Positions 7,411 to 14,880 of a stretch of 18,839 bases of DNA are shown piece after piece; positions within the stretch are counted from its first letter, which is position 1, and each line of letters opens with the position of its first letter. The stretch is from Paracoccaceae bacterium (lineage in GTDB: Bacteria > Pseudomonadota > Alphaproteobacteria > Rhodobacterales > Rhodobacteraceae). Under the pieces are notes generated by a model. It searched no databases. It saw only the letters and a program-made list of their open reading frames with translations, and had not been told where the DNA came from. The stretch is from contig JALQTL010000458.1 in the NCBI GenBank assembly GCA_023260935.1, positions 1 through 18,839 on the forward strand, given 5' to 3'. The translations under genes and the position numbers were made by a program.

Positions 7411-9234
7411 TTACTCCTTCTGGTCTTCATCCTTGAATTGCAGCGCGTGAAGGCGCGCGTAAAGCCCGCCCCGGGCCAGAAGCTCGTCATGGGTGCCGGT
7501 TTCGACGGCTCGTCCCTTGTCCATCACCACAATCTTGTGCGCGCGGCGGATGGTGGCAAGGCGATGGGCGATCACGATTGTCGTGCGGTCTGCCCCGGCG
7601 CTGTCCAGCGCCTCGGACAGCGCGGTTTCCGAGGCGGCATCCAGCGCGCTTGTCGCTTCGTCCAGCAGCAGGACGGGGGCATCGCGCAAAAGGGCGCGGG
7701 CAATGGCGATGCGCTGGCGCTGCCCGCCCGAAAGCACAGACCCCCGCGGCCCGGCGGGGGTATCAAGGCCCTGCGGCAGTGCGGCCACGAATTCGCCCGC
7801 CTGCGCGGTGGCAAGGGCCCGGGCCAGCCGGTCGTCGGATACATCAGCCTGCCCGACCACAAGGTTTTCGCGCAAGGGTTCGTCAAACAGGGCGGAATCC
7901 TGACTGACGGTGGCAAAAAGCCGGCGCTGGTCGTCGATGGCCAGATCGGTGGTGGCCACATTACCCAGCAGGATACGCCCGCGGACGGGGTCGGCCAGCC
8001 CGGTCAGAAGGTGGAACACGGTGGTCTTGCCCGCGCCCGAAGGCCCCACAAGCGCGGTCATTCGCCCGGCCTCGGCCGTGAAGGACAGGCCCGCCAGCAC
8101 CGGCTGGTCACCATAGCCGAAATGCACGTCCTCGACGCGGATCAGGGGGGGCAGCGGGGCCACCGCCGCGGCTGAGCGGGCAGGGCGGTGCAGGGCCGAA
8201 CGGGTCGCCAGAAGCCCGGTGATCCGCATCAGGCTGGCATAGGCCATCTGCCACAGGCCCGCCATCTCGCTCAGGCGGCGCAGGGGTTGAAAGGTCAACA
8301 CCATGGCCGAAAAGAAGGCCATGAATTCACCCGTGGTGCGGTTGCCGGCGGCCACCTCGCGCCCGCCCAGCAAAAGCACGGCCAGAAAGCCCACGCCGGT
8401 AATGATATCCACCAGCGACGGCATCACTGCGCGCCCGGCGGCGGCCTTGGTTTCCGCCGTGACGATGCGGTTCAGGATCTGGGTGAAGCGGCCTTCCTGA
8501 TGGGCCTCCATCCGGTTCAGCTTGACCGCCTGAATGCCGTGAAAGATCTCGTCCAGCCGGGTCGCCCGCTCGCCCGCCTGTTCACGCAACTGCACCGCCT
8601 TGCGCCGCACATAGTTGCGCAGGATCGTCGCGGGCAGGATCAGCAGCGGCGTGCCGACCAGTGCCGCGAGCGTCCACCATGGGTCGATGGACAGGGCCAC
8701 CGCAAACAGCCCGATCAGCGAGACGAAATCGCGCCCCACCCCCATCAGAAGCGCGGCCCAGATGCCCTGCACCGCCAGCGTGTCGCCCTGCACCCGTTCG
8801 ATCAGCTTTCCGGGCGCGTTTTGCTGAAAGAAACCCATGTCCAGCCGCAGGATATGGCGCAAGAGATCGGCCTGCATCCGCGCGGCAACCTGTTGCCCGA
8901 TCCGCGCCATCAGGGTCTTCGATAGCAAAGAGGTCACACCCCGCAGCGCGAAAAGCCCGAAGATCATCAGCCCGATGGGCCAAAGCGACGCTTCCCCCCC
9001 CGCGCCAAAGACCTGATCGAACAGCGGCTCCAGCATGTAGGAAAGCGCCCCCAGCGTGGATCCTTCGATCACCATGATCAGGAAGGCCAGAAAAAGCAGG
9101 CCCTTCTGGTGATGCAGATAGGTGCGCCAGAACCAGCGTGCCAAGGAGCCTTCGGAAGGTGCCGCCGGGCTTTTGTCCCCGGCAGGGGGCGGGGGCAGGG
9201 CAGGGTCTGGGGGCGGGGCGGGGTCCGGGGTCAG
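7411..9234 (-). CDS. MsbA-like ABC exporter (fused membrane and ATPase domains)
   Basis: Type IV ABC exporter half-transporter that works as a homodimer in the inner membrane. MsbA relatives flip lipid A; other members export drugs or lipids, so the substrate is open. Six membrane helices are predicted from the segment FLAFLIMVIEGSTLGALSYM onwards, including GLMIFGLFALRGVTSLL and FVSLIGLFAVAL. The ATPase follows with Walker A GPSGAGKT, Q-loop VSQDSALFDE, signature LSGGQRQR, Walker B VLLLDEATS and switch His in IVIAHR. The start is unclear. I chose CTG 9234, giving 607 residues, because GGAGG lies exactly 7 nt upstream and the N-terminus then fits the family. Alternatives are TTG 9144 (577 residues, weaker site) and ATG 9372 (653 residues, no ribosome site, non-coding-like codons). 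ygfZ follows at once. Confidence 0.92.
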   Translation of the reverse strand: MTPDPAPPPDPALPPPPAGDKSPAAPSEGSLARWFWRTYLHHQKGLLFLAFLIMVIEGSTLGALSYMLEPLFDQVFGAGGEASLWPIGLMIFGLFALRGVTSLLSKTLMARIGQQVAARMQADLLRHILRLDMGFFQQNAPGKLIERVQGDTLAVQGIWAALLMGVGRDFVSLIGLFAVALSIDPWWTLAALVGTPLLILPATILRNYVRRKAVQLREQAGERATRLDEIFHGIQAVKLNRMEAHQEGRFTQILNRIVTAETKAAAGRAVMPSLVDIITGVGFLAVLLLGGREVAAGNRTTGEFMAFFSAMVLTFQPLRRLSEMAGLWQMAYASLMRITGLLATRSALHRPARSAAAVAPLPPLIRVEDVHFGYGDQPVLAGLSFTAEAGRMTALVGPSGAGKTTVFHLLTGLADPVRGRILLGNVATTDLAIDDQRRLFATVSQDSALFDEPLRENLVVGQADVSDDRLARALATAQAGEFVAALPQGLDTPAGPRGSVLSGGQRQRIAIARALLRDAPVLLLDEATSALDAASETALSEALDSAGADRTTIVIAHRLATIRRAHKIVVMDKGRAVETGTHDELLARGGLYARLHALQFKDEDQKE

Positions 9235-9241
9235 GGCGGGG
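9185..9241 (+). other. G-tract with ten runs of three or more G (potential G-quadruplex)
   Basis: Ten G-runs of 3 to 5 bases, separated by 1-3 bases, lie between 9185 and 9241 on the + strand. On the minus strand the same bases encode a Pro-rich N-terminus of the ABC exporter. The tract lies 155 bp before the divergent aminotransferase start. Confidence 0.6.
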
Positions 9242-9246
9242 CCTCC
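9242..9246 (-). promoter_or_regulatory. Shine-Dalgarno deciding a probable CTG start of the ABC exporter
   Basis: On the minus strand GGAGG is followed by seven bases (CCCCGCC) and then the in-frame codon CTG (9234-9232). No ATG or GTG lies in frame between 9372 and the first conserved residues. This is the strongest ribosome site in the region. Confidence 0.5.
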
Positions 9247-9342
9247 GTCTGGTTGCGCGGTATCTGCAACGGGTCTTGCCCGAAAACCCCCGCACCCGCA
9301 AGCGGGCAGGGCCCGAAGGTGGCGGGGCCTCCATCGCGGATG

Positions 9343-9371
9343 TTGACGCTGACAGGGCTTGGCCCTAGCCA
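9343..9371 (+). promoter_or_regulatory. weak candidate promoter for the aminotransferase
   Basis: TTGACG (9343-9348) is a good -35 element; TAGCCA (9366-9371), 17 bp on, is a poor -10. It lies 25 bp before ATG 9397, close for a normal leader. Confidence 0.25.
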
Positions 9372-9396
9372 TGTGGCAACAGCACAAGGCGCGATC

Positions 9397-10623
9397 ATGG
9401 CAAGCACGTCGAACACCACCCCCGACCTTTCGCGGGGCCGTCCTTATCTGGCCATTCCGGGCCCGTCGGTCATGCCAGACCGGGTGTTGAACGCCATGCA
9501 TCGGGGGGCGCCGAACATCTATGCCGGGGCGCTGCCCGACATGGTGGCGGCCATGTGGCCGGACCTGCGCGCCGTGGCCTGCACCTCGCAGCATGTGGCA
9601 GCCTACATCGCCAATGGTCATGCGGTGTGGGAGGCGGCGAATGCCAACCTGTTCAGCCGGGGCGACCGCGCGCTGGTGCTGGCCACGGGCCGTTTCGGCC
9701 TGTCATGGGCGGAAAGCGCGAAAGCGATGGGGATCGATGTGGAGGTGATGGATTTCGGAAAATCCTCGCCCATCGACATGTCGCGCGTCGAGGACCGTCT
9801 GCGCGCTGATGGCGAGGGGCGGATCAAGGCGGTGCTGACCACCCATGTCGATACCGCCAGTTCGATCCGCACCGATGTGCCTGCCCTGCGCGCGGCGATG
9901 GATGCGGCGGGGCATGGCGCGCTTCTGGCGGTGGATTGCATCGCTTCCCTCGGCTGTGACGAATACCGGATGGATGACTGGGGCGTGGATGTCACGGTGG
10001 CGGCCAGCCAGAAAGGGCTGATGACGCCGCCGGGCATGGGCTTTGTGTGGTTCTCTGAACGCGCCCGGCAGCGCTGCGAAGGGTCAGACCTGCGCACCCC
10101 CTATTGGGCATGGGGGCCGCGGGCCGAGCCGTCGGAATTCTGGCAGTACTGGGATGGAACCGCCCCCACGCATCACCTGTTCGGCCTGCGCGAGGCGCTG
10201 ACGATGATCCTGCACGAAGAGGGGCTGGAAAACATCTGGGCCCGGCACGAGGTTCTGGCCCGCGCCGTCTGGGCTGCCTTTGATGCCTGGGGGGCTGGCA
10301 ATCCGCGCATTGCGCTGAACGTGGCGGACCCGGCGCACCGGTCGCGCGCGGTGACGGCGGCCCGCCTTGGCGCCCCCGACGCCACGCGCCTGCGCGACTG
10401 GACCGAGCGTCAGGCGGGCGTCACGCTGGGCATCGGCCTTGGCATGGCCGCCCCGGACGATCCGGCATGGCACGGCTTTCTGCGGGTGGCGCATATGGGC
10501 CATGTCAACGCCCATATGACGCTGGGCGCCCTTGCCGCGATGGAGGCGGGGATGATCGCGCTGGATATTCCCCACGGGTCGGGCGCCCTGCGTGCCGCGG
10601 CCGAGGTGATCGGCCGGGCGTGA
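9397..10623 (+). CDS. class V PLP aminotransferase, serine/alanine-glyoxylate type
   Basis: Pyridoxal-phosphate aminotransferase of fold type I, class V, close to serine-glyoxylate and alanine-glyoxylate aminotransferases; cytosolic. The 408-residue length is normal for the family. The N-terminus reads YLAIPGPSVMPDRVLNAM, the typical substrate loop. The cofactor Asp is D180 in LLAVDCIASLG, and the Schiff-base Lys is K206 in ASQKGLMTPPGMGFV. The C-terminal part has the usual FLRVAHMGHVNAHM segment with its substrate-binding Arg. Start ATG 9397 has AAGG seven bases upstream; a longer frame from 9109 crosses the ABC gene and is rejected. It is divergent from the exporter and converges on the DUF305 gene with only 21 bp between stops. 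The donor and acceptor cannot be settled from sequence. Confidence 0.9.
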   Translation: MASTSNTTPDLSRGRPYLAIPGPSVMPDRVLNAMHRGAPNIYAGALPDMVAAMWPDLRAVACTSQHVAAYIANGHAVWEAANANLFSRGDRALVLATGRFGLSWAESAKAMGIDVEVMDFGKSSPIDMSRVEDRLRADGEGRIKAVLTTHVDTASSIRTDVPALRAAMDAAGHGALLAVDCIASLGCDEYRMDDWGVDVTVAASQKGLMTPPGMGFVWFSERARQRCEGSDLRTPYWAWGPRAEPSEFWQYWDGTAPTHHLFGLREALTMILHEEGLENIWARHEVLARAVWAAFDAWGAGNPRIALNVADPAHRSRAVTAARLGAPDATRLRDWTERQAGVTLGIGLGMAAPDDPAWHGFLRVAHMGHVNAHMTLGALAAMEAGMIALDIPHGSGALRAAAEVIGRA

Positions 10624-10644
10624 CGCATGCGGGAAAAGACCGCC

Positions 10645-11022
10645 TTACTTGGCGTTCTTTTCCAGCCATTCCTTCATCCAGCCGATCTCGGCTTCCTGGG
10701 CGGCGATGATGGTTTCGGCCAGCTTGCGCACCTCGGGGTCTTTGCCGTGTTCCAGCACGATCCGGGCCATGTCGACCGCGCCTTCGTGGTGCGGGATCAT
10801 GCCACGGATGAAGTCGGTATCGGCGTCGCCGGTGAATTCGATTCCCATCGCGCCATGCATCCTCTCATTGGCCTCCATGAAGGCCATGGTCGAGGGGTGG
10901 TCCATCGCCGCGCCCATGGCCGCGCCACCATGCCCCGAATGATCCATGGTCTGCGCGCTGGCGGGCAAGGCGGCAAGGCCAAGGCTGATGATGAAGAAGG
11001 CGGCGGCGGTGGGTCTGGTCAT
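10645..11022 (-). CDS. periplasmic DUF305 protein
   Basis: A 125-residue exported protein of the DUF305 (ferritin-like helical) family. A signal peptide covers residues 1-23 (cleavage after ASA). A short His/Met-rich stretch follows (MDHSGHGGAAMGAAMDH), which could bind copper. The family core is clear: FIRGMIPHHEGAVDMARIV with the paired histidines, then KLAETIIAAQEAEIGWMKEW. Members are often found with copper-resistance genes, but none lies beside it here. Start ATG 11022 is backed by an AGGAG seven bases upstream. The biochemical role of the family is not established; metal binding is inferred from the motif. Confidence 0.92.
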   Translation of the reverse strand: MTRPTAAAFFIISLGLAALPASAQTMDHSGHGGAAMGAAMDHPSTMAFMEANERMHGAMGIEFTGDADTDFIRGMIPHHEGAVDMARIVLEHGKDPEVRKLAETIIAAQEAEIGWMKEWLEKNAK

Positions 11023-11217
11023 CGCAATTCTCCTGTGTTGCGGGCTTTGTGTGCAAGCTTCCCCCTGCTGGAAGGCAAATCAAAAACCGTTGATGGCCAT
11101 TCTTTGGTCAAAAGCCGGGAATAGAGGCATTGCAGGGCCATTGTGCGGTGCTGCGGGCTTTTCCTTGGCACGACGGGGCCGTAAGCTTCAGGCAGTGAAA
11201 TGGAAGCGTGTGCCGAA

Positions 11218-12003
11218 ATGACCCCATGCCCCCGGCGCCGACCCGTGGTCGGCATCATCGGAAACATGAACCTGCTGAACGAATCCTATCCCGTGCATGC
11301 GGGGGGAACGATGAACTCTGACGCGGTGGCCGGTGTCGCGGGCTGCCTTCCGGTCATCATCCCGTCTGACCCGCGCTATGTCTCGGTCTCCGAATTGCTG
11401 GACCTGTGCGATGGTTTCCTGCTGACGGGCGGGCGCCCCAATGTGCATCCCAGCGAATATGGCGAGGTTGAAACCCCCGCCCATGGCAGTTTTGACCGCT
11501 GCCGCGATGCCATCACCTTGCCGCTGGTGCGTGCCTGTGTGGAACGCGGCCAGCCCTTCCTTGGGATTTGCCGTGGCTTTCAAGAGGTGAACGTGGCCAT
11601 GGGGGGCACGCTTTACCCCGAAATCCGTGATTTGCCGGGGCGGATGAACCACCGCATGCCGCCCGATGGCACGATCGACGAGAAATTCGCCCTGCGCCAT
11701 CCGGTGCGCTTTACCCCCGGCGGGGTTTTTGCACGGCTGTTCGGGGCTGATGAGGTGATGACGAACACGCTGCACGGGCAGGGCATCAAGACCCCGGGCG
11801 CGGCGGTGGTGATCGACGGGCAGGCCCCCGACGGCACGCCCGAGGCGCTTTACATCAAGGATGCGCCGGGGTTCACGCTTTCGGTCCAGTGGCATCCCGA
11901 ATACCGGGCCGCCGAAGACCCGGTCAGCCGGCCCCTGTTTCAGGCCTTTGGCCGGGCGGTGGCCGATTGGGCCGGGCACCGCGATCTGCGCCGCAGCGCC
12001 TGA
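11218..12003 (+). CDS. gamma-glutamyl-gamma-aminobutyrate hydrolase family protein (peptidase C26)
   Basis: Class I glutamine-amidotransferase-like hydrolase of the PuuD/peptidase C26 family. PuuD cleaves gamma-glutamyl-GABA in the putrescine pathway. The catalytic triad is visible: nucleophile C118 in FLGICRGFQE, and H226 and E228 in SVQWHPEY. The oxyanion segment LLTGGRPNVHP lies at residues 69-78. Length, 261 residues, is normal. ATG 11218 is preferred from the family N-terminus; an in-frame ATG at 11200 would add six residues. No putrescine-pathway genes are adjacent, so the true substrate may be another gamma-glutamyl compound. A D-lyxose isomerase gene follows on the same strand after 89 bp with its own likely promoter. 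Confidence 0.9.
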   Translation: MTPCPRRRPVVGIIGNMNLLNESYPVHAGGTMNSDAVAGVAGCLPVIIPSDPRYVSVSELLDLCDGFLLTGGRPNVHPSEYGEVETPAHGSFDRCRDAITLPLVRACVERGQPFLGICRGFQEVNVAMGGTLYPEIRDLPGRMNHRMPPDGTIDEKFALRHPVRFTPGGVFARLFGADEVMTNTLHGQGIKTPGAAVVIDGQAPDGTPEALYIKDAPGFTLSVQWHPEYRAAEDPVSRPLFQAFGRAVADWAGHRDLRRSA

Positions 12004-12006
12004 CGG

Positions 12007-12058
12007 GGCGCAACAAGGCTGTTGTTGGCGCTAACGCGGGCGGTATACTTGGCGCAAC
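12007..12058. repeat. three GGCGC(A/T)AAC-like elements around the isomerase promoter
   Basis: GGCGCAAC (12007-12014), GGCGCTAAC (12027-12035) and GGCGCAAC (12051-12058) flank and overlap the promoter below. TTGGCGC occurs at both 12025 and 12049. CAACAA (12011-12016) and TTGTTG (12022-12027) also form an inverted repeat covering the -35 box. This looks like an operator region. Confidence 0.45.
12022..12049 (+). promoter_or_regulatory. candidate promoter of the D-lyxose isomerase-like gene
   Basis: TTGTTG (12022-12027) and TATACT (12044-12049) are 16 bp apart, 44 bp before ATG 12093. The -10 is a good match (5 of 6). Confidence 0.5.
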
Positions 12059-12092
12059 CGACGCCTCTTGTCGCCACGCAGAAAGTGCCGCC

Positions 12093-12791
12093 ATGACCCA
12101 TTCGATGAAACGCAGTCGCATCAATCAGATCATGGCCGCGGCGGATGAGATGATCCGCCATTACGGATTTGTGCTGCCGCCCTTTGCCTATTGGACGCCG
12201 CAGGAATTTCGTGACCGCGCCACCACCGCCCGGAGGGTGATCGACGGGCGCTGCGGCTGGGATATCACCGATTACGGGCAGGGGCGGTTTGACCAGATGG
12301 GGCTGTTCCTTTTCACCCTGCGCAACGGCCTGCTGGCCGATCTGCAACGCGGTGGCGGCATGTGCTATGCCGAAAAGCTGTTGATCAGCCGGCAGGATCA
12401 GCTTTCGCCGATGCATACCCATGTCATCAAGGCCGAAGATATCATCAACCGCGGCGGGGCGACGCTGGTGGTGGAACTTTACGGCTCTGACGATCAGGGC
12501 CGGTTTGCGCCTGATCGGGGCGGGCTGGTGCGCTGCGACGGGATCGAGCGCGCCTATGCCCCGGGCGAAAAGCTGAAACTGGCCCCGGGCGAAAGCGTCA
12601 CCCTGATGCCGGGCGACTGGCATGCTTTCTGGGGCGAGGGCGGAGATGTGCTGATTGGCGAGGTCAGCACGGTAAACGACGATCTGACAGACAATATCTT
12701 TGTCGAATCCATCGGCCGTTTTGCCGAGATCGAGGAGGACGAGGCCCCCACGCATCTGCTGGTCAGCGATTACGAAAGCTGGCTGGCCTGA
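12093..12791 (+). CDS. D-lyxose ketol-isomerase family cupin
   Basis: Metal-dependent cupin isomerase, 232 residues, of the D-lyxose isomerase family (EC 5.3.1.15), which interconverts D-lyxose and D-xylulose and often also D-mannose and D-fructose. Metal ligands expected from the family are present: H108 and H110 in SPMHTHVIKAED, E115, and H177 in PGDWHAFWGE. The N-terminus (KRSRINQIMAAADEMIRHYG) and the segment FCLPPFAYWTP-like VLPPFAYWTP are typical. The start ATG 12093 lies between a promoter-like element and the family N-terminus; ATG 12105 is an alternative. A longer frame from 11889 overlaps the preceding gene and is rejected. No sugar transporter or kinase is adjacent, so the pathway is not shown. 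A strong terminator follows. Confidence 0.88.
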   Translation: MTHSMKRSRINQIMAAADEMIRHYGFVLPPFAYWTPQEFRDRATTARRVIDGRCGWDITDYGQGRFDQMGLFLFTLRNGLLADLQRGGGMCYAEKLLISRQDQLSPMHTHVIKAEDIINRGGATLVVELYGSDDQGRFAPDRGGLVRCDGIERAYAPGEKLKLAPGESVTLMPGDWHAFWGEGGDVLIGEVSTVNDDLTDNIFVESIGRFAEIEEDEAPTHLLVSDYESWLA

Positions 12792-12822
12792 ACGGCCGGG
12801 CCTGCGGCGCCGTGCGCCATGG

Positions 12823-12857
12823 AAAAGGCCGCCAGGCTTGCCCGCCGGCGGCCTTTT
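12823..12857. terminator. bidirectional rho-independent terminator
   Basis: AAAAGGCCGCC (12823-12833) and GGCGGCCTTTT (12847-12857) form a perfect 11-bp stem with a 13-nt loop, with a T-run on each strand. It sits between the stops of the convergent D-lyxose isomerase (12791) and L,D-transpeptidase (12896) genes and can serve both. Confidence 0.9.
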
Positions 12858-12895
12858 GATTTCGAAGATCGCAGGGGCGCCAGTCCGCCGGCCGT

Positions 12896-13915
12896 TCAGC
12901 CCTGCGGGCAGACCCCGTTGACCAGCGGAACGGCACAGGCTGCCACCGCCGCGGGCGATGTATCGGCGGCCGGGGCCGTGGTCGCAGGGGCCGCCGGTGC
13001 TGCAACGGCTGCTGGCACCGTGCTTGAGGTGGCTTCCGGCGCGGCGGCAGGTTGTGGCAGCAGAACGCCGCCCGGCACCGGGGTAGACATCGGGCCATCC
13101 GCCGCAGCCACGCCAGGCGTGGCCACGGCCGTCACCGGGGTTTCGGGCGTGGCGGCATCGGCCGGGCTTGCCAGCGCGGGCGTTACCTCGGGCACGGGTT
13201 TGGCCTTTTTCGGTGCTGGCGGGGGCAATTTCAGCCCCGTCGGCATCTTGCCGTCCCGCGTCAGCACGATCACCTTGGCGCCATCGGGCACCCGGCCGTA
13301 AAGATCCATCACATCCTGATTGATCATGCGGATACAGCCCGATGAGGCATTCTTTCCGATCGACCACCAATCCGGGGTGCCGTGGATGCGATAGCCGTAA
13401 TCGCGCCCGTTCGTCGTCAGATACAGCGCGCGCGCGCCCAAGGGGTTCGTCGGCCCGCCGGGCTGGCCCTTTTCCCACTTTGCCAGTTCCGGCTTGCGGT
13501 CGATCATCTCGGGCGGCGGGGTCCAGGTGGGCCAGGGCTTGCGGTTGGTCACATTGGCCACCCCCGACCATTCGAACCCGGCCTTCCCGACGGCGATGCC
13601 ATAGCGGATCGCGCGGCCCTTGCCCAGAACGAAGAAAAGGTGCTTGTCGGCCGGGTTGATGATGATCGTGCCGGGCACTTCGGCGGTGTCGAAATCAACC
13701 ACCTGACGCTCGAATTCATCGGGCACTTTTTCGGCCGGCACCGCGGGCACGGCAAAGCCGCTGTCGCTGGTGGCAAGATAGATGCCTTCGGTCTTGGCCG
13801 GGGCGGCAAGCGCGCGGTTGCTGCCGCTGGTCGATGTGGTGGTGGTGGGCACGCAGGCGGCAAGGCCGACCATCAGGGCCGTGCCGCACAGGGCCCGAAG
13901 CGGGAAACCGATCAT
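12896..13915 (-). CDS. lipoprotein L,D-transpeptidase (YkuD domain) with low-complexity tail
   Basis: L,D-transpeptidase that makes 3-3 peptidoglycan cross-links or attaches proteins to the wall. The 339-residue product starts with a lipoprotein signal (lipobox LAAC, Cys21). Its YkuD domain spans about residues 80-220, with H178 in RIHGTPDWW and the catalytic Cys194 in SSGCIRM. After the domain come about 115 residues rich in Ala, Pro, Thr and Val, ending in a short tail with two cysteines (C327 and C336, in CAVPLVNGVC). The start is ATG 13915, with AAAGGA seven bases upstream; an in-frame upstream start at 13939 is less likely. Monocistronic, ended by the shared terminator. The enzyme class is firm; the role of the tail is unknown. 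Confidence 0.93.
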   Translation of the reverse strand: MIGFPLRALCGTALMVGLAACVPTTTTSTSGSNRALAAPAKTEGIYLATSDSGFAVPAVPAEKVPDEFERQVVDFDTAEVPGTIIINPADKHLFFVLGKGRAIRYGIAVGKAGFEWSGVANVTNRKPWPTWTPPPEMIDRKPELAKWEKGQPGGPTNPLGARALYLTTNGRDYGYRIHGTPDWWSIGKNASSGCIRMINQDVMDLYGRVPDGAKVIVLTRDGKMPTGLKLPPPAPKKAKPVPEVTPALASPADAATPETPVTAVATPGVAAADGPMSTPVPGGVLLPQPAAAPEATSSTVPAAVAAPAAPATTAPAADTSPAAVAACAVPLVNGVCPQG

Positions 13916-13930
13916 CGCAATATCCTTTGA

Positions 13931-13949
13931 CGGGGGCACGGGGCCCCCG
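13931..13949 (-). promoter_or_regulatory. leader hairpin just upstream of the L,D-transpeptidase ribosome site
   Basis: CGGGGGC (13931-13937) and GCCCCCG (13943-13949) form a 7-bp GC stem with a 5-nt loop. On the minus strand it ends two bases before the purine-rich ribosome site of the gene, so it could modulate translation or mRNA stability. Confidence 0.4.
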
Positions 13950-14039
13950 AGTCCATCCGTTGCAGGTTATCGCAGCCCGGGCGGGGCGTCAAAGGGGCGA
14001 AATCCCGGCCGCCGGCGTACCCTCCGCCGCCGGCAAGGA

Positions 14040-14879
14040 TCACAGCGCGGTGCGGATGTCCCAGAGTTCGGGAAACAGCCGCACCTCCAGCATCCGGCGC
14101 AGATAGGCCACGCCCGAGGTGCCCCCGGTGCCCCGCTTGAAGCCGATCACGCGCTCCACCGTGGTGACGTGGTTGAAGCGCCAGCGACGGAAGTAATCTT
14201 CGAAATCCACCAGCTTTTCGGCCAGCTCATAGGCTTGCCAATGGCGAACGGGGTCTTTGTAGACCATGGCCCAGACCGCCCCCAGCCCGTCATGCGGTTG
14301 CCAGGGCCGGTCGCGCGGGCTGTCCAGCGCGTCTTGCGGCACCGGCAGGCCTTGCCGGGCCAGATGGGCAATCGCCTCTTGATACAGCGACGGCCGCGCC
14401 AGTTCGGCCTGGAGGCGGGCAGAGATATCGGGCCGGTGGGCATGGGGCGACAGCATCGCCGTATTGCGGTTGCCCACCGCATATTCGATCAGCCGATATT
14501 GCCAGGACTGGAAGCCCGAGGATTGGCCAAGGTCTTCGCGAAAGGTGGTATAGTCGCTGGGGGTCATCGTGCGCAGCACATCCCAGGCGCTGTTCAACTG
14601 CTCGAAGATCCGGGCCACCCGGGCCAGCATCTTGAACGCCTCTTGCGCGCGGTCCTGACCAAGGCAGGCGCGGGCGGCATCCAGTTCATGCAGCGCCAGC
14701 TTCATCCAAAGCTCGCTGGTCTGATGCTGGATGATGAACAGCATCTCGTCATGGGCCGCCGTCAGGCAGTGCTGTGCGGTCAGGATCTGGTCGATCGCCA
14801 GATAGTCGCCATAGGACATGCGCCCGTCAAAAGACATCTGGGCGCCGTCTTCGGCCGGGTTGAAAGGGCAGTTGGACAT
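14040..14879 (-). CDS. kynA: tryptophan 2,3-dioxygenase
   Basis: Heme enzyme that opens the indole ring of L-tryptophan to N-formylkynurenine, the first step of the kynurenine pathway; cytosolic tetramer. The 279-residue product matches the bacterial family in length. Expected residues are present: active-site H52 in FIIQHQTSELWMKL, substrate carboxylate-binding R114 in YTTFRE, axial heme ligand H237 in RWRFNHVTTVERVIG, and the GTGGTSG loop (250-256). ATG 14879 is chosen because CGGAGA lies six bases upstream and the family N-terminus begins there; the frame open further upstream (to 15023) covers the palindromic leader. It is the last gene of the kynU-GNAT-kynA series but is separated from the GNAT gene by 170 bp, so it may also be transcribed alone. 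Confidence 0.96.
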   Translation of the reverse strand: MSNCPFNPAEDGAQMSFDGRMSYGDYLAIDQILTAQHCLTAAHDEMLFIIQHQTSELWMKLALHELDAARACLGQDRAQEAFKMLARVARIFEQLNSAWDVLRTMTPSDYTTFREDLGQSSGFQSWQYRLIEYAVGNRNTAMLSPHAHRPDISARLQAELARPSLYQEAIAHLARQGLPVPQDALDSPRDRPWQPHDGLGAVWAMVYKDPVRHWQAYELAEKLVDFEDYFRRWRFNHVTTVERVIGFKRGTGGTSGVAYLRRMLEVRLFPELWDIRTAL

Positions 14880-14880
14880 C

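Noticed and set aside
6575..8925. Long + strand frames opposite ygfZ and the ABC exporter
   Set aside because: They are antisense shadows of clearly identified genes with low-complexity translations.
9373..9621. Extension of the ABC exporter to a start at 9621 overlapping the aminotransferase
   Set aside because: The added residues are rich in His, Arg and Cys, run antisense to the aminotransferase start and have no ribosome site.
11940..13571. 543-codon open frame on the minus strand
   Set aside because: It is antisense to the D-lyxose isomerase gene and overlaps the L,D-transpeptidase in another frame; no recognisable protein and it crosses a strong terminator.
14011..14034. GCCGGCG/CGCCGGC hairpin after kynA as a terminator
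   Set aside because: A 7-bp stem with a 10-nt loop, but no T-tract on the minus strand; factor-dependent termination cannot be excluded.
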